Positions 57,159 to 64,000 of a stretch of 64,000 nucleotides of DNA are shown here, one piece after another. Every line of letters starts with the position of its first letter. The stretch's first letter is position 1. A program made the translations under genes and the position numbers. Origin of the DNA: Pseudomonas fluorescens (GTDB lineage Bacteria > Pseudomonadota > Gammaproteobacteria > Pseudomonadales > Pseudomonadaceae); the NCBI RefSeq assembly GCF_902498185.1, contig NZ_CABVIX010000001.1:62001-126000 (forward strand), read 5' to 3'. The notes under the pieces are model-generated. The model searched no databases. It was given only the letters and a program-made list of their open reading frames with translations, and had not been told where the DNA came from.

Positions 57159-57196
57159 CCGCTGCCGCCTTTTCCCAAGGCAGCGGCCCACTTTTT
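57159..57196 (+). terminator. terminator between leuB and asd
   Basis: An 8-bp GC stem CCGCTGCC / GGCAGCGG with a 12-nt loop is followed, after five bases, by five T. Confidence 0.55.
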
Positions 57197-57214
57197 AGCA
57201 AAGGTGTTGTTGCG

Positions 57215-58327
57215 ATGAAACGTGTAGGTCTGATCGGTTGGCGCGGTATGGTCGGTTCCGTGCTCATGCAGCGGATGCTGGAAGAGCAGGATTTCGACCT
57301 TATCGAGCCGGTGTTCTTCACCACCTCCAATGTGGGAGGCCAGGGTCCGGCGGTGGGCAAGGATATTGCTCCGCTCAAGGATGCTTACAGCATTGAAGAG
57401 CTCAAGACCCTCGATGTGATTCTGACCTGCCAGGGCGGCGACTACACCAACGAAGTCTTCCCCAAGCTGCGCGAAGCGGGCTGGCAGGGCTACTGGATCG
57501 ACGCCGCCTCCAGCCTGCGCATGCAGGATGACGCGGTGATCGTGCTCGATCCGGTCAACCGCAAGGTGATCGACCAGCAGCTCGATGCCGGTACCAGGAA
57601 CTACATCGGCGGCAACTGCACCGTCAGCCTGATGCTGATGGGCCTTGGTGGGTTGTTCGAAGCGGGCCTGGTCGAGTGGATGAGCGCCATGACCTACCAG
57701 GCGGCCTCTGGTGCCGGCGCGCAGAACATGCGCGAGCTGATCCGCCAGATGGGCGCTACCCACGCTGCCGTTGCCGATGACCTGGCCAACCCGGCCAGCG
57801 CCATCCTTGACATCGACCGCAAGGTCGCCGAGGCCATGCGTGGTGAAGCCTACCCGACCGAGAACTTCGGCGTGCCGCTGGCGGGCAGCCTGATCCCGTG
57901 GATCGACAAGGAACTGCCGAACGGCCAGAGCCGCGAGGAATGGAAAGCCCAGGCCGAGACCAACAAGATTCTTGGCCGCTTCAAGAGCCCGGTGCCGGTC
58001 GACGGTATCTGCGTGCGCATCGGTGCCATGCGTTGCCACAGCCAGGCGCTGACCATCAAGCTGAACAAGGACGTGCCGCTGGCCGACATCGAGGGCATGA
58101 TCAGCCAGCACAACCCGTGGGTGAAGCTGGTGCCGAACCATCGCGATATCAGCATGCAGGAGCTGAGTCCGACCAATGTCACCGGCACGCTGAACATCCC
58201 GGTTGGCCGTCTGCGCAAGCTGAACATGGGCTCGCAATACCTGGGCGCCTTCACGGTCGGTGACCAGCTGCTGTGGGGCGCCGCCGAACCGCTGCGCCGC
58301 ATGTTGCGGATCCTGCTGGAGCGGTAA
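57215..58327 (+). CDS. asd: aspartate-semialdehyde dehydrogenase
   Basis: A 370-aa NADP enzyme feeding lysine, threonine, methionine and diaminopimelate synthesis. It shows [18 protein letters not shown] at the N-terminus, the catalytic Cys in [10 protein letters not shown], and the active-site His in [13 protein letters not shown]. Full length for the gram-negative type. A separate, shorter homologue lies just downstream. Confidence 0.97.
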   Translation: MKRVGLIGWRGMVGSVLMQRMLEEQDFDLIEPVFFTTSNVGGQGPAVGKDIAPLKDAYSIEELKTLDVILTCQGGDYTNEVFPKLREAGWQGYWIDAASSLRMQDDAVIVLDPVNRKVIDQQLDAGTRNYIGGNCTVSLMLMGLGGLFEAGLVEWMSAMTYQAASGAGAQNMRELIRQMGATHAAVADDLANPASAILDIDRKVAEAMRGEAYPTENFGVPLAGSLIPWIDKELPNGQSREEWKAQAETNKILGRFKSPVPVDGICVRIGAMRCHSQALTIKLNKDVPLADIEGMISQHNPWVKLVPNHRDISMQELSPTNVTGTLNIPVGRLRKLNMGSQYLGAFTVGDQLLWGAAEPLRRMLRILLER

Positions 58328-58347
58328 GCGCGTTTTGGCTGGACAGG

Positions 58348-58378
58348 AAACCCGTGCTGGTGACAGCGCGGGTTTTTT
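58348..58378 (+). terminator. rho-independent terminator after asd
   Basis: An 11-bp stem AAACCCGTGCT / AGCGCGGGTTT (one G-T pair) with a 6-nt loop runs into a T-tract. Confidence 0.88.
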
Positions 58379-58457
58379 AATGGGCGTACCGGAGGTCGCC
58401 TTTGGCGAGTCCAATCAAGTAAAGTGCGCTCCCGCCGTTTCAGCAGAGGATTTTCCC

Positions 58458-59462
58458 ATGACCCAGCCCATTGATATTGCCGTAGTCGGTGCCACCGGCA
58501 GCGTTGGCGAAACCCTTGTGCAGATCCTCGAAGAGCTGGACTTTCCAGTGGCGACGCTGCATCTGCTGGCCAGCAACGAGTCGGCTGGCAGTGGCGTGAT
58601 GTTCCGCAGCAAGAGCCTGCGCGTACGTGAAGTGGACAGCTTCGATTTCAGCCAGGTCAAGCTGGCATTCTTCGCGGCCGGGGCGGCCGTCAGCCGCAGC
58701 TTCGCACCCAAGGCCCAGGCGGCCGGCTGCTCGGTCATAGACCTCTCTGGGGCGCTGGAGCAGGCGCCGGCTCTGGTCCCGGAGGCCAACTCCGCGAAGC
58801 TGCAACAGCTGCCGTTGCCCGCATTGATCTGCAGCCCGAGCGCTGCCGCTGTGGCCCTGGCCGTGGCACTGGCGCCGCTCAAGGGCTTGCTCGAGATCGA
58901 GCGCGTCCAGCTCACTGCCTGCGTGGCCATTTCGGCTCAAGGGCGTGAAGCGGTCACCGAACTGGCGCGCCAGACCGCCGAGTTGCTGAATGCCCGTCCA
59001 CTGGAGCCGCGGTTTTTCGACCGCCAGGTAGCGTTCAACGTGCTGGCTCAGGTCGGTCCCAGCGATGAACAAGGCCATGGCGCGCTGGAGCGTCGCCTGG
59101 TCAGCGAGTTGCGCGAGGTGCTCGACTTGCCTTTACTCAAGATTTCCGTGACCTGCGTTCAAGTCCCGGTGTTTTTTGGCGATAGCTACAGTGTGTCCGT
59201 ACAAAGCCGCCGTGCGGTCGACCTGTCCGCGGTCAATGCTGCGCTAGAGGGCGCCGAGGGTATCGAGCTGGTGGAACTGGACGACTATCCGACCCCGGTC
59301 GGGGACGCAGTGGGGCAGGACGTGGTCTATGTTGGTCGTGTACGTCTGGGCATCGATGAGCCAGAACAGCTCAACCTGTGGCTGACAACCGACAACGTGC
59401 GCAAGGGCGCGGCCCTGAATGCCGTGCAATTGGCGCAATTGTTGATTAAAGACATGGCGTAA
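58458..59462 (+). CDS. aspartate-semialdehyde dehydrogenase-like protein (Usg-type, active Cys lost)
   Basis: A 334-aa ASADH-fold protein starting MTQPIDIAVVGATGSVGETL behind AGAGGA. The nucleotide-binding N-terminus and overall length fit the family, but where active enzymes have NPNCST this protein reads SPSAAA, so the catalytic Cys is Ala. P. aeruginosa has a comparable second gene (PA3116) beside asd, and E. coli Usg is similar. Probably not an ASADH; perhaps a structural or regulatory paralogue. It precedes fimV. Confidence 0.88.
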   Translation: MTQPIDIAVVGATGSVGETLVQILEELDFPVATLHLLASNESAGSGVMFRSKSLRVREVDSFDFSQVKLAFFAAGAAVSRSFAPKAQAAGCSVIDLSGALEQAPALVPEANSAKLQQLPLPALICSPSAAAVALAVALAPLKGLLEIERVQLTACVAISAQGREAVTELARQTAELLNARPLEPRFFDRQVAFNVLAQVGPSDEQGHGALERRLVSELREVLDLPLLKISVTCVQVPVFFGDSYSVSVQSRRAVDLSAVNAALEGAEGIELVELDDYPTPVGDAVGQDVVYVGRVRLGIDEPEQLNLWLTTDNVRKGAALNAVQLAQLLIKDMA

Positions 59463-59533
59463 AAGATACTGGACGGCAATTTTGTCCTGCACCGTCACCG
59501 GGTTTCGGGGCGATCAATACAAGGGAAGAGGTC

Positions 59534-62230
59534 ATGCTTCGAATTCGCAAACTGGTCCTGGCCATCGCCGCAGCCTCCGCGCTGTCGTCTGGCGTGGCGA
59601 ATGCCCTGGGGTTGGGGGAGCTGACCCTCAGGTCGGCACAGAACCAGCCGCTGGATGCCGAGATCGAGCTGCTCGATGTGCGCGACCTCACCGCCACCGA
59701 AGTGGTGCCCAGCCTTGCCCCGCCAGAAGAGTTCACCAAGGCGGGAGTGGAGTACGCCCCCTATCTGGAGGACCTGACCTTTACCCCGGTGATCACCCCC
59801 AACGGCAAGAGCATGCTGCGCGTGACCTCCAGCCAGCCGTTGCCAGCGCCGGTAGTCAAGTTCCTGGTGCAGGTGTTGTGGCCCCAGGGGCGGCTGGTTC
59901 GCGACTACAGCATGCTGCTCGACCAGGCGCAGGCCCAGGGCAGCCAGGCGCAGGCGGGCGTTGCGCCTGCCGTGAGCTATACCACCAAGCCACGCGATAC
60001 CCTCTGGCAGATTGCCGCCCGCAACACTCAAGGCGCTTCGGTGCAGCAGACCATGATCGCCATCCAGGCACTGAATCCGGATGCATTCATCAACAACAAC
60101 ATCAACTTGCTCAAGGCTGGCCAGGTCTTGCGTATGCCCGACCAGCAACAAGCCCAGTCAACGCCCCAGGGCGAGGCCGTTCGCGATGTTGCCGAGCAGT
60201 ACGCTGCCTGGCGTGAAGGCCGTCGCCTGGGGCCGCGCGCGCGTCAGCTGGATGCCACGCGCCGCGGCAGCGCTGAAGACGCCCCTTCGCGCATCGCCCA
60301 GCAGGACAATCTGCGCCTGGTTGCCCCAAGCAGCGAAGCCGCAGCCGGCGACAGCAAGACCCTTGGCGATCAGTTGGCAATGGCCGAGGAAAGCCTGGAC
60401 ACCAGTCGCCGCGACAATGAAGAGTTGAAAAGCCGCGTCGCCGATCTGCAGAGCCAGCTCGACAAGCTGCAGCGCCTGATCGCTTTGAAGAATGACCAGT
60501 TGGCGCGTCTGGAAGCCCAGAGCGGCGCGGCACAACCGCCTGCGGCCCTGCCAGGCGAGGCGCCCGCGGCACTCCCGAGCGAAGCGCCCGCCGCACTTCC
60601 AGGTGAGGTGCCCGCTGGACAACCAGCGGTCACGCCTCCGGTCACGCCAGGGGAGTCGGTGGTCGATCCAGCGCCCGCGGCCGTCGACACTGCGCCAGTG
60701 CCTGCACCCGATGCCGAGGCCGCACCGGCCGAGGGCGAAACGGATGCCTTGGGCGACGTGCTGAGCAGCCCGCTGTGGCTGTCTCTGATCGCGGGTTCCG
60801 CACTCCTGGCCTTGCTGCTGTTGCTGCTGCTTCTGGCACGCAAGCGCAAGGCCGACCAGGAAGCCGAAAAGCACCTGCGCATGGCTCGGGCGCTGGCCGA
60901 GGAGGGCGAGCGTGGGCCCGAGCCGGACCTTGCGCTGTCCGGCGTCGACACGCTCGAGGTGCCGGCGGCCAGCGACAAGTTGTCGCCTGGCATGGTTGCC
61001 GCTTCGGCCGCGGCCGCCACCGCTGCAGAGCATCCACAGGAGCCGGCCCCGTCCCCCGCGCCGGTACCTGAGCCGGATTCCACCCCGGTAGTGGCCAACG
61101 TGCTGGCCACGCCCGCCGCGATCGACAAGGTGCTCGAAGAGGCTGAGCAAAGCATTGCCAAAGGCCGCCTCAATCATGCGGCGGATCTGCTGGAACCGGC
61201 GGTTGCCGCCCAGCCGGACCGCAGCGAGCTTCGCCTCAAACTGATGGAGGTCTATGCCCGGCAGGGTGACAGGGACGCCTTCGTGGGCCAGGAGCGTCAG
61301 CTGGTGGCCACCGGCCAGAACCACGCCGATGCCGAAGCGCTGAAGCAGCAGTTTCCAGCGATGCTTGGCGTCGCTGCGGCAGGCATTGGTGCAGCTGCGC
61401 TGGCGGCCGAGCTGGATGCGCAGTATGTGCAGGAGCTGCTTCAGGAGCACGAAGAGGCTCCTGAGACGGGCGCCGCCGAGCCAGAACCGGAACCGGAACC
61501 AAATGCGTCCGTCGCACAGGACGATGCGCTCGACGGTGCCTTCGACCTCAGTCTGGAAGACGACCTGCTGCTCGACGAGCAGCTTCAAGCCCAGATAGAG
61601 GACGAAGCAGCGTCCTCGGTGCAGCCGCAGCCTCAGGCAGTCGAACCGGTGGCGAGCCAGCGCGAGGCCGATGCCGATTTCGAAACCTTGCTCGCCCAGG
61701 CCCAGGCCGATGCAAGCGGGGGTTCGGACGATCTGGCCGACTTCGATCTGGATGTCGGCGAGCCGGAGCCTGCGACGCCACCCGAGCCCGCGCCCGGTGC
61801 GCCGGTGGATGTCGCGGCGGAACTGGCTGCATTCGACGCCATGCCTGACTTCGATCCGATTTCCGAGCTTGAAATGCCAGAGGACTTCGACCTTTCGCTC
61901 TCGCTGGATGATGAATCGCCTGCCGACAAGCGCTTCGCCTCCGAACTGAACGACGTCAACGCCGAACTCGACACGCTGCCGCCTAGCTTTGACAGCCCAC
62001 CGGACGAGCCGCGCTTCACGGCCGAGGACGCAGCCCAGGATCCGGTCGACGACCTGGACTTCGATTTCTTCTCCGAGACCGACGAGGTCGCGACCAAGCT
62101 CGACCTGGCCCGCGCCTACATCGACATGGGCGACCATGACGGCGCGCGCGATATCCTCGACGAAGTCGTCAAGGACGGCGACGACACCCAGCGCCAGGAA
62201 GCCCAGGACATGCTGTCGCGGCTGGTCTGA
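59534..62230 (+). CDS. fimV: FimV/HubP family polar peptidoglycan-binding protein
   Basis: An 898-aa inner-membrane protein. Signal peptide MLRIRKLVLAIAAASALSSG; FimV N-terminal domain (LGLGELTLRSAQNQPLDAEI); LysM (YTTKPRDTLWQIAARN) around residue 155; a coiled coil about 280-325; a Pro/Ala/Glu linker with PGEAPAALPSEAPAALPGE repeats; a transmembrane helix about 415-440; a long acidic cytoplasmic part; and the C-terminal FimV/TPR motif DEVATKLDLARAYIDMGD. In P. aeruginosa it organises type IV pili and cAMP signalling at the pole. Confidence 0.95.
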   Translation: MLRIRKLVLAIAAASALSSGVANALGLGELTLRSAQNQPLDAEIELLDVRDLTATEVVPSLAPPEEFTKAGVEYAPYLEDLTFTPVITPNGKSMLRVTSSQPLPAPVVKFLVQVLWPQGRLVRDYSMLLDQAQAQGSQAQAGVAPAVSYTTKPRDTLWQIAARNTQGASVQQTMIAIQALNPDAFINNNINLLKAGQVLRMPDQQQAQSTPQGEAVRDVAEQYAAWREGRRLGPRARQLDATRRGSAEDAPSRIAQQDNLRLVAPSSEAAAGDSKTLGDQLAMAEESLDTSRRDNEELKSRVADLQSQLDKLQRLIALKNDQLARLEAQSGAAQPPAALPGEAPAALPSEAPAALPGEVPAGQPAVTPPVTPGESVVDPAPAAVDTAPVPAPDAEAAPAEGETDALGDVLSSPLWLSLIAGSALLALLLLLLLLARKRKADQEAEKHLRMARALAEEGERGPEPDLALSGVDTLEVPAASDKLSPGMVAASAAAATAAEHPQEPAPSPAPVPEPDSTPVVANVLATPAAIDKVLEEAEQSIAKGRLNHAADLLEPAVAAQPDRSELRLKLMEVYARQGDRDAFVGQERQLVATGQNHADAEALKQQFPAMLGVAAAGIGAAALAAELDAQYVQELLQEHEEAPETGAAEPEPEPEPNASVAQDDALDGAFDLSLEDDLLLDEQLQAQIEDEAASSVQPQPQAVEPVASQREADADFETLLAQAQADASGGSDDLADFDLDVGEPEPATPPEPAPGAPVDVAAELAAFDAMPDFDPISELEMPEDFDLSLSLDDESPADKRFASELNDVNAELDTLPPSFDSPPDEPRFTAEDAAQDPVDDLDFDFFSETDEVATKLDLARAYIDMGDHDGARDILDEVVKDGDDTQRQEAQDMLSRLV

Positions 62231-62247
62231 TCCACTGCGGCGAGAAG

Positions 62248-62276
62248 ACAACGGCAGCCCGGGTGGCTGCCGTTGT
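62248..62276 (+). terminator. perfect 12-bp hairpin after fimV
   Basis: ACAACGGCAGCC / GGCTGCCGTTGT with a 5-nt loop starts 17 nt after the fimV stop. It lacks a T-run. Four bases later a perfect TATAAT (62280-62285) gives a likely truA -10, so the hairpin occupies the promoter spacer and -35 zone. Confidence 0.5.
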
Positions 62277-62279
62277 CGC

Positions 62280-62285
62280 TATAAT
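62280..62285 (+). promoter_or_regulatory. -10 element of truA
   Basis: A perfect TATAAT 38 bp before the truA start codon; there is no recognisable -35 because a terminator-like hairpin lies upstream. Confidence 0.45.
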
Positions 62286-62323
62286 GCCCGCCATCCGTTC
62301 AATCCACAGGCTTTGGTTTTTTC

Positions 62324-63199
62324 TTGGACATCATCAATAACGACGCGGCCGAATCGGCGGCCGAGGGTTTTTTCCGCATCGCCCTGGGCGTCGAGTACAA
62401 GGGTGCCCGTTATCATGGCTGGCAGCGTCAGAGCACCGGCGTGCCCAGTGTGCAGCTCGCCCTGGAGGAGGCCTTGTCTCGGGTCGCCGACGCGCCTGTG
62501 ATCATTTCCTGCGCCGGGCGTACCGATGCCGCCGTGCATGCATGCGGACAAGTCGTGCACTTCGACACCCGCGCGGTGCGCAATGAGCGCGCCTGGACCA
62601 TGGGCACCAATCTCAACCTGCCCCATGACATCAGCGTGACCTGGGCGAAGCAGATGCCGGCGCACTTCCATGCCCGCTTCAAGGCCAAGGCCCGGCGCTA
62701 TCGCTACGTGATCTACAACGACCCGATCCGTCCTGCGCACCTGGCCGAAGAAGTCACCTGGAACCACCGGCCGCTGGATATCGAGCGCATGGCCGAAGCA
62801 GCCCAATACCTGCTCGGTACACACGACTTCAGCGCGTTCCGTGCCGGCCAGTGCCAGGCCAAGTCACCGGTCAAGCACATCCACCACCTGCGTGTGACCC
62901 GCCACGGGCAGATGATCGTGCTGGACATCCGTGCCACCGCCTTCCTCCATCACATGGTGCGCAACATCGCCGGCGTGCTGATGGCCATCGGGGCCGGCCA
63001 GCGCCCCGTTGCCTGGGCCCACGAGGTGCTCGAAAGCCGTGACCGGCGCAACGCGGGCGTCACCGCACACCCGTACGGGCTCTACCTGGTGCATGTCGAA
63101 TACCCCGAGGAGTACGGCGTGCCGCAGCGTTACATCGGTCCACACTTTCTCACCGGCTTCGAGGCGTTGTCGGCTGACGCCCCCAGCGTCATTTGCTAA
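62324..63199 (+). CDS. truA: tRNA pseudouridine(38-40) synthase TruA
   Basis: A 291-aa enzyme with the catalytic Asp in [15 protein letters not shown], plus [20 protein letters not shown] and the C-terminal [20 protein letters not shown]. The first in-frame start giving a complete N-terminus is TTG at 62324 ([16 protein letters not shown]). There is no clear Shine-Dalgarno. It lies between fimV and trpF, as in P. aeruginosa. Confidence 0.95.
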   Translation: MDIINNDAAESAAEGFFRIALGVEYKGARYHGWQRQSTGVPSVQLALEEALSRVADAPVIISCAGRTDAAVHACGQVVHFDTRAVRNERAWTMGTNLNLPHDISVTWAKQMPAHFHARFKAKARRYRYVIYNDPIRPAHLAEEVTWNHRPLDIERMAEAAQYLLGTHDFSAFRAGQCQAKSPVKHIHHLRVTRHGQMIVLDIRATAFLHHMVRNIAGVLMAIGAGQRPVAWAHEVLESRDRRNAGVTAHPYGLYLVHVEYPEEYGVPQRYIGPHFLTGFEALSADAPSVIC

Positions 63200-63237
63200 C
63201 ATCCGGGGCTTTACCGATCAGCCGAGGTTCGTGCCCC

Positions 63238-63858
63238 ATGAGCACCGTTCGCAGCAAGATCTGTGGGATAACCCGTATCGAAGACGCCCTGGCCGCAGCC
63301 GAGGCAGGCGCCGATGCCATCGGCTTCGTGTTCTACGCGAAGAGCCCACGGGCCGTGGACGTGCGCCAGGCGCGTGACATCATCCAGGCCTTGCCGCCGT
63401 TCCTCACCACGGTGGGGTTGTTCGTCAACGCCAGCCGTTGCGAACTGAACGAGATTCTCGAAGTGGTGCCGCTGGACCTGCTGCAATTTCACGGCGATGA
63501 AACCCCTTCCGATTGCGAAGGCTATCATCGTCCCTGGATCAAGGCGTTGCGCGTGCGCCCCGGCGACGATCTCGAAGCCGCCTGCCAGCACTATGCCCAG
63601 GCCAGCGGTATATTGCTGGACACCTACGTGGCCGGAGTACCCGGTGGGACCGGCGAGGCCTTCGACTGGTCGCTGGTGCCTGAGCGCCTGAGCAAACCGG
63701 TCATCCTCGCGGGGGGCTTGTCGCCAGACAATGTCGCCCAGGCCATCGCCAGGGTGCGCCCGTATGCGGTGGATGTCAGCGGCGGGGTCGAGCAGGCCAA
63801 GGGCATCAAGGACGCGGCAAAGATCGAAGCTTTCCTGCGTGCAGTGCGGCAGGCGTGA
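63238..63858 (+). CDS. trpF: phosphoribosylanthranilate isomerase
   Basis: A 206-aa TIM-barrel enzyme of tryptophan synthesis. It shows [17 protein letters not shown] with the catalytic Cys, [17 protein letters not shown], and the phosphate-binding [15 protein letters not shown]. The catalytic Asp is in LLDTYV. The ATG at 63238 gives the family N-terminus. In pseudomonads accD usually follows; the window ends first. Confidence 0.96.
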   Translation: MSTVRSKICGITRIEDALAAAEAGADAIGFVFYAKSPRAVDVRQARDIIQALPPFLTTVGLFVNASRCELNEILEVVPLDLLQFHGDETPSDCEGYHRPWIKALRVRPGDDLEAACQHYAQASGILLDTYVAGVPGGTGEAFDWSLVPERLSKPVILAGGLSPDNVAQAIARVRPYAVDVSGGVEQAKGIKDAAKIEAFLRAVRQA

Positions 63859-64000
63859 GTGCGGATGTGACGGCTGGCTGCGCGCCATCGTCCATAGCTT
63901 TCGCAGCACTTGCTGCCGACCGGGCCAAGGGCTGGTCAAGACAGAGCGGCAGCGTCGCGACGCTGCCCCACGGTTGAAGGTGGAGCGGCTACCAGGCAGA
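63859..64000. other. intergenic tail after trpF
   Basis: 142 bp to the window edge with no supported gene. AGCGGCAGCGTCGCGACGCTGC contains a small inverted repeat (GCAGCGTCGCGACGCTGC), possibly the trpF terminator stem, but no T-run follows. Confidence 0.4.

Noticed and set aside
55169..58414. A 1081-codon minus-strand frame opposite leuD, the methyltransferase, leuB and asd
   Set aside because: It spans several well-supported genes and their gaps in antisense; composition is typical of shadow frames in GC-rich DNA.
60158..62251. A 697-codon minus-strand frame opposite fimV
   Set aside because: Antisense shadow of a clearly identified FimV protein with signal peptide, LysM and C-terminal motif.

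Overview
The window is a GC-rich chromosomal segment of a Pseudomonas, most likely of the P. putida group. The evidence is gene order: comEC-exbB-exbD-lpxK-(Trm112)-kdsB-murB, rne/rluC divergent, yceD-rpmF-plsX-fabD-fabG-acpP-fabF-pabC-mltG-tmk-holB-tatD, uvrB/gltX with a tRNA Ala/Glu cluster, and leuC-leuD-leuB-asd-asd2-fimV-truA-trpF. These are syntenic blocks of this genus. Assignments come from reading the translations and motifs. No database search was run.

Layout. 1-7.7 kb: a partial PA2817-like gene, an orphan 513-aa protein with a C-terminal Ig-like segment, fadE, a glutathione S-transferase, an ABC-2 exporter pair and a DUF2062 membrane protein. 7.8-14.2 kb: comEC, a TolQ/TolR-type pair and the lipid A/KDO/peptidoglycan genes lpxK, kdsB and murB. 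14.3-19.9 kb: rne with a large APREER repeat, a long rne leader, then divergent rluC and a HAD phosphatase. 19.9-31.4 kb: sppA, maf and the lipid-synthesis supercluster from yceD to tatD. The pilZ gene expected between holB and tatD, and the ptpA gene expected between kdsB and murB, are both absent.

31.3-37.0 kb (minus strand) is the most interesting part. It is an accessory, largely translationally coupled operon. It encodes two small single-TM proteins, three CorA-family paralogues whose GMN signature is altered in every copy (SMN, GQN, GQN), and a FixL/FixJ-type two-component system. Upstream lies a short proline-rich reading frame beginning MDPDP behind a strong Shine-Dalgarno. Enterobacterial MgtL, the Mg2+-sensing leader peptide of mgtA, begins MEPDP. 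A sigma-S-like -10 lies inside a palindrome, and next to it is a roughly 120-nt sRNA gene identified as rgsA. I propose this as a candidate undescribed divalent-cation system with a Mg2+-sensing leader.

37.5-49.1 kb: a TetR regulator, a DUF4823 lipoprotein, DUF1285, tRNA-Asn, an aromatic aminotransferase, uvrB with a LexA-like box, gltX, a duplicated Ala-GGC/Glu-TTC tRNA array, a TetR/hydrolase/thioesterase group, dusC, and ibpA with a sigma-32-like promoter and a ROSE-like thermometer leader. 49.1-64 kb: a four-PAS GGDEF-EAL protein, a LysR regulator divergent from leuCD, a methyltransferase, leuB, asd, a catalytically dead asd paralogue, fimV, truA and trpF.
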